Source: Candidatus Heimdallarchaeota archaeon (GTDB lineage Archaea; Asgardarchaeota; Heimdallarchaeia; JABLTI01). Taken from it: a stretch of 12,929 nt of DNA. Shown here in pieces: positions 5,525 to 12,929 of the stretch (positions within the stretch are counted from its first letter, which is position 1; the number at the start of each line of letters is the position of its first letter). The stretch covers positions 1-12,929 of the forward strand of contig JAUVZH010000034.1 in the NCBI GenBank assembly GCA_030602675.1. The letters are read 5' to 3'. The notes below the pieces were generated by a model. The model was not told the origin of the DNA, made no database searches, and worked only from the letters and a program-made list of their open reading frames with translations. Made by a program: the position numbers and the translations under genes.

Positions 5525-5617
5525 TTAGATTCACACCATGAACATATTTGTAATAGGATATATTTTATTTGATAGAAAGATAAAAATATCACTCAATAAA
5601 ACTCTACGTGATTCATT
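5525..5617. promoter_or_regulatory. Divergent promoter region, GDPD versus prenyl diphosphate synthase
   Basis: This is a 93-base AT-rich spacer. GATATATTTTAT (about 5557-5568) reads AATAAAATATAT on the minus strand and fits a TATA box for GDPD, about 35 bases before its ATG. GATAAAAATAT (about 5579-5589) could serve the plus-strand gene, giving a very short leader. No hairpin stands out. Confidence 0.4.
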
Positions 5618-6697
5618 ATGGATGTCAAAATTGCTCTCTTAGAAACAATAGAAGTAGTATATAATGAACTTCAAGCATTATTTAATGACAATGGCTTTAA
5701 ACAAGAAAATCTAGGTGCTTTTGGTGATATGTTTTACAAGGAGCTCGATAATTATCTTACTTTTGGGGGCAAAAGAGTTAGACCATTCTTGGTAAGAACT
5801 GCATTTGATGCAGTTGGAGGAAACCATGAAGAGGGCAACATCACAAAAGCTTCTTTGTCAATTGAACTGTTACATAATGGATCACTTTTACATGATGATG
5901 TGATAGATAAAGATGAAACTCGTCGAGGAAGACCATCTTTTCATGTAATCTTTAGAGACATTTATTCAAAGAAGAAGAAAGGGTCGCTTGAAAAGGCTAT
6001 TGATTTTGGTGAAGCAATGTCGATCTTCGCAGGTGATTTATGTTTCCCTTATGCAATTGAAAGTATTATTCAGAGTGGATTTCCTGCTGAAAAAAGCTTG
6101 AGGGCACTACATGCTTTCACTGAGGCGTTTCGAGAAGTTATTGATGGAGTTATTCTTGAAACAGGTGATGCAATTCTTCAAAATGGTACAGAAGAATCCT
6201 ACAAGAAAATGATTAATCTTAAAACTGGTGCATTAATCAGAAAAGCAGTTGAAATTGGAGCAATTCTTGGTGGCGGAAGTGATTCACAAATTGAATCGCT
6301 TAAACAATATTGTTTGGGAATTGGTACAGCATTTCAAGTTCAGGATGATATACTAGGTATTTTTGGCAATCCAGAAGAATTAGGAAAACCTGTTGGTGGA
6401 GATGTTCGAGAAGATAAACAAACGATTCTTAGAATTCAAGCAATTAAAGAGGGTTCTAAGGAACAGGTTAAACGTATTTCTGAGCTAATGGGCAAAGAAG
6501 ATGTAACATTGGAAGAGCTGAATGAAATTAGAAAAATCTTTGAGGAAACAGGCGCACTCAATTACTCATTTAATTTGATCAAAGAAGCAACAAAAAATGC
6601 AATAGAGTCATTAGAAAAAGCCAAACCAGCATTAAAAGAAGAACCAAAGTTGCTTTTGATTTCACTAGCTAAATATCTAGAGAAAAGAAAAACGTAA
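5618..6697 (+). CDS. idsA: Trans-isoprenyl diphosphate synthase (GGPP synthase family)
   Basis: Condenses isopentenyl diphosphate with allylic diphosphates. In archaea this makes the C20 or longer chains of ether lipids and quinones. All signature motifs are present: GGKRVRP (50-56), the first Asp-rich motif DDVID (93-97) followed by RRGRP, KTGALI (202-207), and the second Asp-rich region QVQDDILGIFG (240-250) with GKPVGGD. Length 359 is slightly above the usual 300-330, owing in part to a Lys-rich insertion (about 111-130) before GEAMSIFAGD. The fifth residue before DDVID is Gly88. Archaeal C20 enzymes usually have a bulky residue there, while long-chain enzymes have small ones, so the product may exceed C20. 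ATG 5618 follows a weak GTGA site. It is divergent from GDPD. Confidence 0.92.
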   Translation: MDVKIALLETIEVVYNELQALFNDNGFKQENLGAFGDMFYKELDNYLTFGGKRVRPFLVRTAFDAVGGNHEEGNITKASLSIELLHNGSLLHDDVIDKDETRRGRPSFHVIFRDIYSKKKKGSLEKAIDFGEAMSIFAGDLCFPYAIESIIQSGFPAEKSLRALHAFTEAFREVIDGVILETGDAILQNGTEESYKKMINLKTGALIRKAVEIGAILGGGSDSQIESLKQYCLGIGTAFQVQDDILGIFGNPEELGKPVGGDVREDKQTILRIQAIKEGSKEQVKRISELMGKEDVTLEELNEIRKIFEETGALNYSFNLIKEATKNAIESLEKAKPALKEEPKLLLISLAKYLEKRKT

Positions 6698-6709
6698 TTT
6701 TTACCTTTT

Positions 6710-6723
6710 CATGAAATTTCATG
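6710..6723. promoter_or_regulatory. Perfect 14-bp palindrome abutting a TATA box (candidate operator)
   Basis: CATGAAATTTCATG is its own reverse complement. It ends exactly where the TATA-like element GGTTTTATATA begins, occupying the BRE position of the promoter for the 120-residue gene. This placement is typical of archaeal repressor or activator sites. It lies only 12 bases after the prenyl synthase stop, so a role as a weak terminator hairpin is the alternative. Confidence 0.5.
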
Positions 6724-6733
6724 GTTTTATATA
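6724..6733 (+). promoter_or_regulatory. TATA box for the 120-residue hypothetical gene
   Basis: GGTTTTATATA contains TTTTATATA, about 55 bases before ATG 6783. A start near 6753 leaves a leader of about 30 bases including GAGG (6772-6775). The box lies inside a longer open frame from ATG 6711, which argues that the upstream ATG is not used. Confidence 0.5.
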
Positions 6734-6782
6734 CCTTCTTTCCAACTTTACTTTAGAAAAATTTTATGTTCGAGGCTCTTTG

Positions 6783-7145
6783 ATGAAGAAGAAAACAATA
6801 AACGATAACATTGTGAAGTTAACTCTAGAGGAAATCGAACGCTTAGAAAATGAAATGCGATCAAATTTACGCTATTCATGGCAAAAAGCAATTACGTTTG
6901 CAATTTCATATAAAGCTACTATTGAGGAAGTAATGGAAAAATTGGAAGAATCATTTCTAATGTTTATTCCAATTAATCATAAACACAGACATTTGTACAA
7001 AGAAATCGTTATGAAATCATTCAATAAGGTTCTAGGGAAATTATATACTACTAAAGATATTTCTGATAGTCATATAGAAAATGATTTCATAAATTTAGTA
7101 GTTGCTCAATTATATAATACTGGAAACATTTCTTCAGTAATGTAA
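6783..7145 (+). CDS. Hypothetical helical protein, 120 residues
   Basis: I do not recognise the family. The product starts MKKKTINDN and contains a predicted helix rich in Glu (VKLTLEEIERLENEMRSNL). Further amphipathic helices follow (YSWQKAITFAISYKATIEEV, EKLEESFLMFI), then a His-rich turn (INHKHRHLYKEIV) and a polar C-terminus. There are no cysteines, signal peptide or clear membrane segment. The opening reads somewhat like a small DNA-binding or adaptor protein, but no helix-turn-helix is convincing. ATG 6783 was chosen over an in-frame ATG at 6711 because GAGG lies 7 bases upstream and because a TATA box and a 14-bp palindrome fall inside the longer version. It follows the prenyl synthase on the same strand but seems to have its own promoter. 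It could be autoregulated through the palindrome; this is speculative. Confidence 0.65.
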   Translation: MKKKTINDNIVKLTLEEIERLENEMRSNLRYSWQKAITFAISYKATIEEVMEKLEESFLMFIPINHKHRHLYKEIVMKSFNKVLGKLYTTKDISDSHIENDFINLVVAQLYNTGNISSVM

Positions 7146-7222
7146 GATCAAATCAATTGAAACAATAGTTTTTTATCAACAGTTAGTATTCTTTGTTTAA
7201 ATAAAATCTAATCGTGATTTAG

Positions 7223-8245
7223 TTGAAAGTTTTAGTAATTGGTGGCAGTCGCTTTAGTGGTAAAGAAGTTGTAAAACTACTTGCCGAGAAAGATTATGAT
7301 GTAACAGTATTCAATAGAGGTAAATCTGAACAAGTTGCTACTCCTTTTTACAAACCTGTTAAACATGAATATCCCAAAGATGTTAAAGTAATTCATGCTG
7401 ACAGAACTAATGATGAAGAGTTTAACAAAGTACTTGAAGGTAATAATTTTGAAGCTATAATTGATACCTGCGCTTATAATGAGAAGGACATACAAAAAGT
7501 AATTAACATAGCTTCAAGTGAAATAAAAAATTACGTATTCATCAGCACAGCAAGTGTATATGATAAAGAGAATGTTGTTTATCTTCCCATTTCTGAAGAT
7601 GAACTAATGGGTTCAGAGGCTGAGGATTGTCCCATAAAATATAGTCGAGATAAAAGAAGAGCAGAATCACTTCTCAAAAAGAATTTTGAAGAAAATAATT
7701 TTCCAATGACAATAGTTCGTCCAACCTATATTTATGGACCATTTAACCCAATGTATCGGGAGTTCTATTTCTTTGATAGAATCATGGATAAGAAACCCAT
7801 TTACATGCCAGGAAATGGAGAATTTGTTACTGATTTTGTTCATTGTAAGGATGTTGCTTGGCTATGTGCAGCACCACTTGAGAACAAGAGAGCCATTGGA
7901 AGAATCTACAATGCTACAGGTGGAGTAGCAACAACACTAAATCAATATGTAAAAATTTTGAGTAATATCATTGGTAATGAAGTCGAAGTTATTCACTATA
8001 ATCCTGAAATCTTAAAGAAAGATGATATGAAACCTAAAGATTTGATAGAGATGTTTCCATTTATGTATGATAGTCATCTCATATTGAGCAAAGAAAGAGC
8101 AGTCCTAGATTTAGACTATAAACCAACGCCTTTTGAAGAAGGTCAAAAAGAGACATTTAATTGGTATAAAGAAATGAAGAATCCTGAATGGAAAGGTGCA
8201 TATGAATTCGATGCTAAATTAGCAAAGATGATTGAAAAAGAATAG
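7223..8245 (+). CDS. NAD(P)-dependent epimerase/dehydratase (extended SDR family)
   Basis: A Rossmann-fold enzyme of 340 residues. The N-terminus MKVLVIGGSRFSGKEVV (1-17) holds the dinucleotide-binding GGxxFxG. FISTASVYD (106-114) supplies the catalytic Ser/Thr, and YSRDK (140-144) is the YxxxK pair. RPTYIYGPFNP (167-177) and the C-terminal substrate domain match extended SDRs acting on nucleotide sugars or related compounds, close in style to CSP41/UDP-glucose 4-epimerase-like proteins. The exact substrate cannot be told. Translation starts at TTG 7223: the next residues give the complete first beta strand, and GTGAT (7214-7218) lies 4 bases upstream. TTTAAATA at 7196-7203 could be its TATA, which would make the transcript almost leaderless. 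No sugar-biosynthesis neighbours are present, so context does not help. Confidence 0.88.
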   Translation: MKVLVIGGSRFSGKEVVKLLAEKDYDVTVFNRGKSEQVATPFYKPVKHEYPKDVKVIHADRTNDEEFNKVLEGNNFEAIIDTCAYNEKDIQKVINIASSEIKNYVFISTASVYDKENVVYLPISEDELMGSEAEDCPIKYSRDKRRAESLLKKNFEENNFPMTIVRPTYIYGPFNPMYREFYFFDRIMDKKPIYMPGNGEFVTDFVHCKDVAWLCAAPLENKRAIGRIYNATGGVATTLNQYVKILSNIIGNEVEVIHYNPEILKKDDMKPKDLIEMFPFMYDSHLILSKERAVLDLDYKPTPFEEGQKETFNWYKEMKNPEWKGAYEFDAKLAKMIEKE

Positions 8246-8251
8246 ATTCAA

Positions 8252-8265
8252 CCTAATTTTTTAGG
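8252..8265 (+). terminator. Short hairpin after the epimerase gene
   Basis: CCTAA (8252-8256) and TTAGG (8261-8265) pair around TTTT, 7 bases after the epimerase stop. Moderately T-rich sequence follows (GATTTTATTG). Only five pairs, so termination is uncertain; the following pcm gene may be co-transcribed. Confidence 0.3.
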
Positions 8266-8310
8266 AAATATTGATTTTATTGAAATCTAAATAAAAATTG
8301 AGGAAGGACA

Positions 8311-9003
8311 TTGACTGAGGAACAGAAACTTAAGGAAAGAAAGGAAGAGCTGATATCTCATTACAAAAAGAATGGTTACCTTAAATCAGAGGAAATTATT
8401 AGTGCCTTTCGTAAAGTTCCTCGAGAGCATTTCATTGGTTCAAATCCCAAACGATTAGCTTATTTAGATCGTCCACTACCAATCTACTCCAATCAAACAA
8501 TATCAGCACCACATATGGTAGCTATGATGGTTAACAAAGAAATTTTAGATCTAAAAGTTGGAGACATTTGTTTAGAGGTTGGAGCAGGATCTGGTTATCA
8601 TGCAGCAGTTATTGCTGAAATTGTAGCTCCTACTGGTACAGATAAATCAAAATGGGGTCATGTTTATACTATTGAGAGAATTGAGAAGTTAGTCAACTTT
8701 GCCAAAGATAATCTCAAAAATACAGGTTATGATGATAGAGTAACCGTCATTTATGGTGATGGTTCTTTAGGCTTGCCAGACAAAGCACCTTTTGATAAGA
8801 TCACAGTTGCAGCTGCAGCACCTGAAATCCCACCACCACTTCTGGAACAGCTAAAACCAGGTGGTAAATTAGTGATACCGGTTGGTGGAAAAGGGTACTA
8901 TCAAGAACTAAAAGTAATTGCAAAGAACAAAGATGGTTCTATAAGTTCTGCAACAAAATGCGGAGTAGCTTTTGTACCCTTAATAGGTAAATTTGGCTAC
9001 TAA
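8311..9003 (+). CDS. pcm: Protein-L-isoaspartate O-methyltransferase
   Basis: Transfers methyl from S-adenosylmethionine to L-isoaspartyl residues in damaged proteins, allowing their repair in the cytoplasm. Diagnostic stretches are VPREHFIG (36-43), NQTISAPHMVAMM (61-73) with the conserved active-site Ser65, SAM-binding motif I LEVGAGSGYHAAV (88-100), GDGSLG (149-154), and the long match ITVAAAAPEIPPPLLEQLKP (164-183). The C-terminus FVPLIGKFGY is also typical. At 230 residues it is the usual archaeal length, complete. The start is TTG 8311, supported by GAGGAAGG at 8300-8307; no ATG fits. It lies 65 bases after the epimerase on the same strand and converges on polD with only 12 bases between the stops. 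Confidence 0.95.
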   Translation: MTEEQKLKERKEELISHYKKNGYLKSEEIISAFRKVPREHFIGSNPKRLAYLDRPLPIYSNQTISAPHMVAMMVNKEILDLKVGDICLEVGAGSGYHAAVIAEIVAPTGTDKSKWGHVYTIERIEKLVNFAKDNLKNTGYDDRVTVIYGDGSLGLPDKAPFDKITVAAAAPEIPPPLLEQLKPGGKLVIPVGGKGYYQELKVIAKNKDGSISSATKCGVAFVPLIGKFGY

Positions 9004-9015
9004 ACAGTTACTACT

Positions 9016-12000
9016 TTAACCAAAAAACTCAGTTAAGCTTCTTTGGTTATTTTCTTCTTTAATAAAGAACTCATCAATGGATTCATTGAATAACTCAAGT
9101 CGTTGTTTGAGGTAAAGAGAAAGATCATAAGTGTTGATAAGGTTTTTCGCTGTATCAAAGTATTTTGTAACAGTTTTCTTATAAACTGTTAAAAGCAATT
9201 TTCCACCATCTTCACATGTTGTGCATTTTCCAGATAGAGGTATTCTTCTGTACTTAGTATTGCATTTTACGCATCTAAAAGTTTGAGAGCCAAATGCTCG
9301 TAAACAACCAATCATATCGGGGAAGAAATGTTTATTGATTACTCGTTCAGCAACATCCTCTAGTTTTACTGCACGAATTAATTTAGCAACAGCTAATTGT
9401 GCTTCCAATTTATCGATCATTTTACCTAATCGAGAATAAGCTGTTGATACAGGACCAATACCTATGTCAGATGTTTCATGAGTATAATAGAAATTTTCGA
9501 ATTGTCCTGGTGTTTCCAATCGATTTGCTATTAAATCAATGATTTGAGCAATCTTCTTTGACTCTATGAATTTGAATGATTGTTCATAAAATTCCAATGG
9601 ATATCTTTTCGTGCAATCCACAGCATGGGATTCATCATCAACTTCTAATGGATTCAAAATAAGTCCCAAAGTTAGTGGTGCATCCATAGATCCACCTCGA
9701 GTAATTGGTAGGAATTGTTTGGAAAAGTCCAGAAATCCTTCTAACATTAAAATAACTGCGTCTTCATCACCATCACAATTACGCCTTTTTGCTGCGTGCC
9801 AGTAAGGATGTGCAAGATTACCTTTTACACTAGAGAAACCAATAACCCGTCCTGTGATTCCAGATGATGTATGGGGAGCAAGACCAATAATAAAATGACC
9901 AATTAAATCAGTAATGCGATTTATGTTATAAAATCTTGGCAAACCATAAACGGATTCCAAAAGATCATCAACATACTTTGAAACACGAACTAAGAAATCA
10001 CCATTATCAATATTCAATACTACATCTTGTATTTTTAATTCTATGATTTGATCATCTTCAGATAAAGGTTCACCATGAATATCTTTAGTATATCCCAATC
10101 GTGTTAATTGTTCTATATTAGCATTCACTTCTTTTGGTTTGAAATGCATTAGTGGAATATCTGTAGAATCAAAACGAATTGTTCCATCTTTATAAACATT
10201 CAAACCGTGTCTGGCTCTTAGGAAACCCTTTTCCAGTATTTCTGGGATTCTATTCTTATTCATTAATTTCTTTACGCCTTTTGTTATTGAAGGTATTGAA
10301 CCACCAAGAGCTTTTTTGACTCGAGTAATTTCGGAGTCGATGTTTATTAGTCTCGTAGTAAAGCTTACAGATGATCTTTTACATTCATCACAGAAATTCT
10401 CAGAAAGCTCTTTACCACATCTTGGGCAGTTTTTTGTAATAGCAGTTCTTTGATTACATGTAGGACAATTAGAAAGGTGTGTGATGGTATTGCATGTTGA
10501 GCATTCTCGCTGAACCACAGTTATCTCAATATTCTTTTTCTTACCGGCTTCAATTAGAAGTCTACTGTTTCCTCTTCCTTCCATTTCTATTGGGTAGAGA
10601 GAATGAATTGGAGGATTCATTTTACGTTCTTTTGCTTTTTCAGGACGTCCCATTCTTGCTCCAGAATATATTGGAGTTTTTAATTTAATCTCAAAAGGAA
10701 CGATGTGTTCGAATGGTGGTCCACCTGTTCTCTGCACTTTTTTTGGATCAATTGACTCATTATTAAGTTGCATACATTGTTCAATGATTAAATTACTTTC
10801 ATCTATTACAATATAGTTCTTTTTCACTTTGTGAGGTAAACCTATGACCTCAAAAAATCGTTTTGCTCCGAAATTTTTCTTCAGAATAATTGCATTAGGA
10901 TTTTCTGTTAATTCTGCAATCAATTTCGCATCTTTTACTCTATGTTCAATAATCTTACTCCGTAGATCAAAGAATTCATCAAATGATATATCATGCCAAG
11001 CATAATTATATTGAGGATGTAAAGGTAGGAGCAGCTCATAGCAAAAAACCAAAGTTTCTTCTTGTGTTGGTTTTGTTCCAATTGGGTTATTTAGAAATTC
11101 TCGTAAGCGTTCCTGTTTCATGCCTAATTTCTTTGATGCTACTCCTAAATCATTATTGCATCTAGATTTTATACGAGATTCTAGATATAATACCCACCAT
11201 TCTTCAACAAAACCAGAAGGAATTAGTGGATGATTATTTTCTAAGAACTCACCAAAACCAACTAACAAATCACCTAAGAATAAAATCTCTATGATTTTCT
11301 TATTGTACTTTAGTGCATCTTCATAAGTATTGAGTTGCACTACTGAACCATCTTTCAAGAGAACAATTGGTCCCTCAATTGAATCTACTGGCATTACAAT
11401 GCTTCCTTTTCCAGGTCTTTCTGTTCTAATGTGTGTTCCAGGAGCTAAGAATTCCATAACAGCCTTCATTGTAGCTGGATGAATACCAATTCCCGCTAAG
11501 CCAGTATTTCGAGAATGTCCATATCTAATTCGAAAACCACCACGATGAGATGGATGAGAAAATACTGGCCTCCCAGCTATTACATCTTTAATATAGCCAT
11601 CAGAAGGCTGCGTTTTTGCTTTCATTTCTTCTTTTTCTTGATCATCTTGAGCTTTAGCAACAGATGCTTTTAGATCTTTTAACCAATCCCAATCAGAAAG
11701 ACCAACAGCATTCACTGTTTTTAAAATCTTCATTGCTCGACCTACAATTCCATCATTTAGAACTAAGCATGCCCCACCTCGCAAACAATTTGTTTCTATT
11801 CGAGGTAAATCCCTAAATGCTGAAACTTCATCAGGATTTGTGCTTTCCCCTGTTACTTCCACAGGTAAATTCTCAACAGCAGTTTCAATTTGATCTGCAG
11901 TAGTAGGACTTTGCAAATGCATGACTCTATTGTATAAATCAACTTCTTCTACAAATCGCTTCATTTCTTGCCTTGTTGCTTTGTATTTAGACAAGTTAAG

Positions 12001-12504
12001 CGCTTTTCTAACATGATCAGAGATAAGGACTGTTAGAGCTGCCTCAGTTCCTCCAGCAGATCTAATAGGTCCGGCAAAATAAATGGCTAAATATCTAGAA
12101 TTATCTTCATTACGTTTTATTTTGACTTTTGCAATTCCTTCTAGTGGAGCAGCAGTTACACCTTCGGTTAAAATTGCTAAAGCAGTTCGAATAGCCATAT
12201 CTGCTTTTTGCTCTTCTGAGACATCTCCAACATATTTTCCTGTAGCAATTTCATAAGCAATCTTAAAAGCTACGTTTTCTCGATCCATCTGTAAATTAAG
12301 GTTTCGAATTCTTTCTGCAATTCCAGCAAGGCCAATTAAACCTTCCACTTTCCCAGCTACATCTTTTGCTAGATGAATCTCTGGTACAGTTTCAGGATCT
12401 AACCCTTTCTTTCGTGCATTTTGTGCAACTTCGTAAAGCTTAATGACTTCCTCTTCTAGCATCTGGAAGTATTCTTTCATTTCGTCTGATGCAGCTAGCT
12501 CCAA
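9016..12504 (-). CDS. polC: DNA polymerase D large (catalytic) subunit DP2
   Basis: The polymerase subunit of the archaeal replicative family-D enzyme, working with small subunit DP1, which is not in the window. It has 1162 residues, normal for an intein-free DP2. The N-terminus EYFQMLEEEV with NARKKGLDPE aligns with known DP2 starts, supporting TTG 12504 rather than a downstream ATG at 12480. AGPIRSAGGTEAA, HPSHRGGFRIRYG and ARMGRPEKA are DP2 hallmarks. The catalytic motif NCDGDED lies at 909-915, with D911 and D913 as the metal-binding pair, uninterrupted by an intein. Four CxxC pairs (668/671, 680/683, 693/696, 705/708) form two zinc ribbons, and C1078/C1081/C1094/C1097 a third. The last residues QRSLTEFF (1154-1161) are a canonical PIP box for the PCNA clamp. 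Convergent with pcm. Confidence 0.97.
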   Translation of the reverse strand: MELAASDEMKEYFQMLEEEVIKLYEVAQNARKKGLDPETVPEIHLAKDVAGKVEGLIGLAGIAERIRNLNLQMDRENVAFKIAYEIATGKYVGDVSEEQKADMAIRTALAILTEGVTAAPLEGIAKVKIKRNEDNSRYLAIYFAGPIRSAGGTEAALTVLISDHVRKALNLSKYKATRQEMKRFVEEVDLYNRVMHLQSPTTADQIETAVENLPVEVTGESTNPDEVSAFRDLPRIETNCLRGGACLVLNDGIVGRAMKILKTVNAVGLSDWDWLKDLKASVAKAQDDQEKEEMKAKTQPSDGYIKDVIAGRPVFSHPSHRGGFRIRYGHSRNTGLAGIGIHPATMKAVMEFLAPGTHIRTERPGKGSIVMPVDSIEGPIVLLKDGSVVQLNTYEDALKYNKKIIEILFLGDLLVGFGEFLENNHPLIPSGFVEEWWVLYLESRIKSRCNNDLGVASKKLGMKQERLREFLNNPIGTKPTQEETLVFCYELLLPLHPQYNYAWHDISFDEFFDLRSKIIEHRVKDAKLIAELTENPNAIILKKNFGAKRFFEVIGLPHKVKKNYIVIDESNLIIEQCMQLNNESIDPKKVQRTGGPPFEHIVPFEIKLKTPIYSGARMGRPEKAKERKMNPPIHSLYPIEMEGRGNSRLLIEAGKKKNIEITVVQRECSTCNTITHLSNCPTCNQRTAITKNCPRCGKELSENFCDECKRSSVSFTTRLINIDSEITRVKKALGGSIPSITKGVKKLMNKNRIPEILEKGFLRARHGLNVYKDGTIRFDSTDIPLMHFKPKEVNANIEQLTRLGYTKDIHGEPLSEDDQIIELKIQDVVLNIDNGDFLVRVSKYVDDLLESVYGLPRFYNINRITDLIGHFIIGLAPHTSSGITGRVIGFSSVKGNLAHPYWHAAKRRNCDGDEDAVILMLEGFLDFSKQFLPITRGGSMDAPLTLGLILNPLEVDDESHAVDCTKRYPLEFYEQSFKFIESKKIAQIIDLIANRLETPGQFENFYYTHETSDIGIGPVSTAYSRLGKMIDKLEAQLAVAKLIRAVKLEDVAERVINKHFFPDMIGCLRAFGSQTFRCVKCNTKYRRIPLSGKCTTCEDGGKLLLTVYKKTVTKYFDTAKNLINTYDLSLYLKQRLELFNESIDEFFIKEENNQRSLTEFFG

Positions 12505-12634
12505 TTTTCAACCACAACAATTGCTCTTAAGTTAAAATACTGATAATCTAAATTATGATGATATTATTTTACTTTGAATTGCTTTTAAGAACTCTGGTAT
12601 TATTTCTTTCAAATGGTTTTATCCTTTAAATGTT

Positions 12635-12929
12635 TCATGAGAAGAATAAGTCTATGTACTCAACTATTTGATTATCAATTATAAATGGAAGTAAACCAAA
12701 TACGATTAAGCACAATGCTAGAAGAGTACCAAAAAATGTCTGTAAAGTCAAATCGCGACTTATTCCACCTTCAGTTAAACTGACATCCCTAGCAGATTTT
12801 CCAAATAGTAGGTATTTGAATACTAGAAGATAGCCAAAAAGCATCATTATAACAATTACAATTAAGGCAATAGCAAAGAAAAGGTAATCTAATTTTATTA
12901 GAGATAGGAAGAGCATGTAAAGATTTACT
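12635..12929 (-). CDS. Membrane protein C-terminus, probably proton-antiporter subunit (NuoL/M/N or MrpA/D-like), partial
   Basis: The frame is open to the window's right edge. The ATG at 12916 is therefore probably internal: V-N-L-Y precede it without a stop and no ribosome site is seen. The visible 97 or so residues contain two hydrophobic segments, roughly LFFAIALIVIVIMMLFGYLL and LLALCLIVFGLLPFII. A loop with FGKSARDVSLTEGG lies between them. The arrangement (hydrophobic segment ending near LFGK, polar loop, then FFGTLLALCLIVFGLLP) resembles the C-terminal end of proton-translocating subunits of complex I, Mrp antiporters and membrane hydrogenases. Length and complex cannot be judged from this fragment; an unrelated small membrane protein remains possible. 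It lies 130 bases upstream of polD on the same strand. Confidence 0.5.
   Translation of the reverse strand, partial: VNLYMLFLSLIKLDYLFFAIALIVIVIMMLFGYLLVFKYLLFGKSARDVSLTEGGISRDLTLQTFFGTLLALCLIVFGLLPFIIDNQIVEYIDLFFS

Noticed and set aside
6711..6782. In-frame N-terminal extension of the 120-residue protein from ATG 6711
   Set aside because: The ATG lies inside a palindrome and the extension spans a TATA box and the ribosome site of ATG 6783. It reads as promoter sequence rather than protein.
9611..11165. Several 60-64-codon open frames antisense to polD
   Set aside because: They lie entirely within well-matched DP2 coding sequence and have no initiation signals.
12551..12580. TGATGA-like sequence as a possible C/D box RNA
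   Set aside because: ATGATGATATT is AT-rich background. No D box (CTGA) with a paired C'/D' arrangement follows at the right spacing.

Overview
The window is archaeal. The strongest evidence is the complete large subunit (DP2) of the archaea-specific replicative DNA polymerase D at 9016-12504 (minus). It is joined by a translin-family protein of archaeal type, a RibL-type nucleotidyltransferase, an archaeal-length L-isoaspartyl methyltransferase and a trans-prenyl diphosphate synthase. Candidate TATA boxes lie 20-60 bp ahead of several genes, with GGAGG- or GGTG-type ribosome sites. The DNA is AT-rich. PolD argues against Sulfolobales-like Crenarchaeota. A stand-alone Roadblock/LC7 protein, translin and a secreted SBBP-repeat protein together are compatible with an Asgard-type archaeon, but that placement is inference.

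Layout. 1-364 (minus) is the N-terminus of an exported beta-propeller (SBBP-repeat) protein, cut by the window edge and clearly richer in GC than the rest. 365-938 is a long intergenic region holding a pyrimidine-rich tract, two small hairpins with related arms, one weak micro-ORF and the likely ribL promoter. 939/1029-1466 (plus) is a RibL-like FAD synthetase whose frame runs upstream of any standard start codon. 1517-2854 (minus) is an unrecognised 445-residue protein, and 3029-3682 (minus) is translin. 3917-4207 (plus) is an eight-cysteine small protein, divergent from translin and convergent with the Roadblock gene at 4260-4718 (minus). 4832-5524 (minus) is a glycerophosphodiester phosphodiesterase, divergent from the prenyl diphosphate synthase at 5618-6697 (plus). 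Then come an unrecognised 120-residue protein (6783-7145), an extended SDR/NAD-epimerase (7223-8245) and pcm (8311-9003), all plus. These converge on polD at 9016-12504. The right edge holds the C-terminus of a membrane protein that looks like a proton-pumping antiporter subunit.

How the genes fit together. Most appear to be single transcription units rather than one operon. The themes are membrane lipid turnover and isoprenoid synthesis (GDPD with prenyl synthase), redox cofactor synthesis (RibL), nucleic-acid metabolism (PolD, translin), protein repair (Pcm) and cytoskeletal or GTPase-type regulation (Roadblock). I do not see a complete new defence or mobile system. The items most worth checking are the orphan 445-residue protein with possible remnants of an RNase H/DUF3800-like site, the missing canonical start of ribL, a perfect 14-bp palindrome abutting a TATA box ahead of the orphan 120-residue gene, and the paired direct repeats ahead of the eight-cysteine gene. 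No rRNA, tRNA, CRISPR array or insertion sequence was seen.
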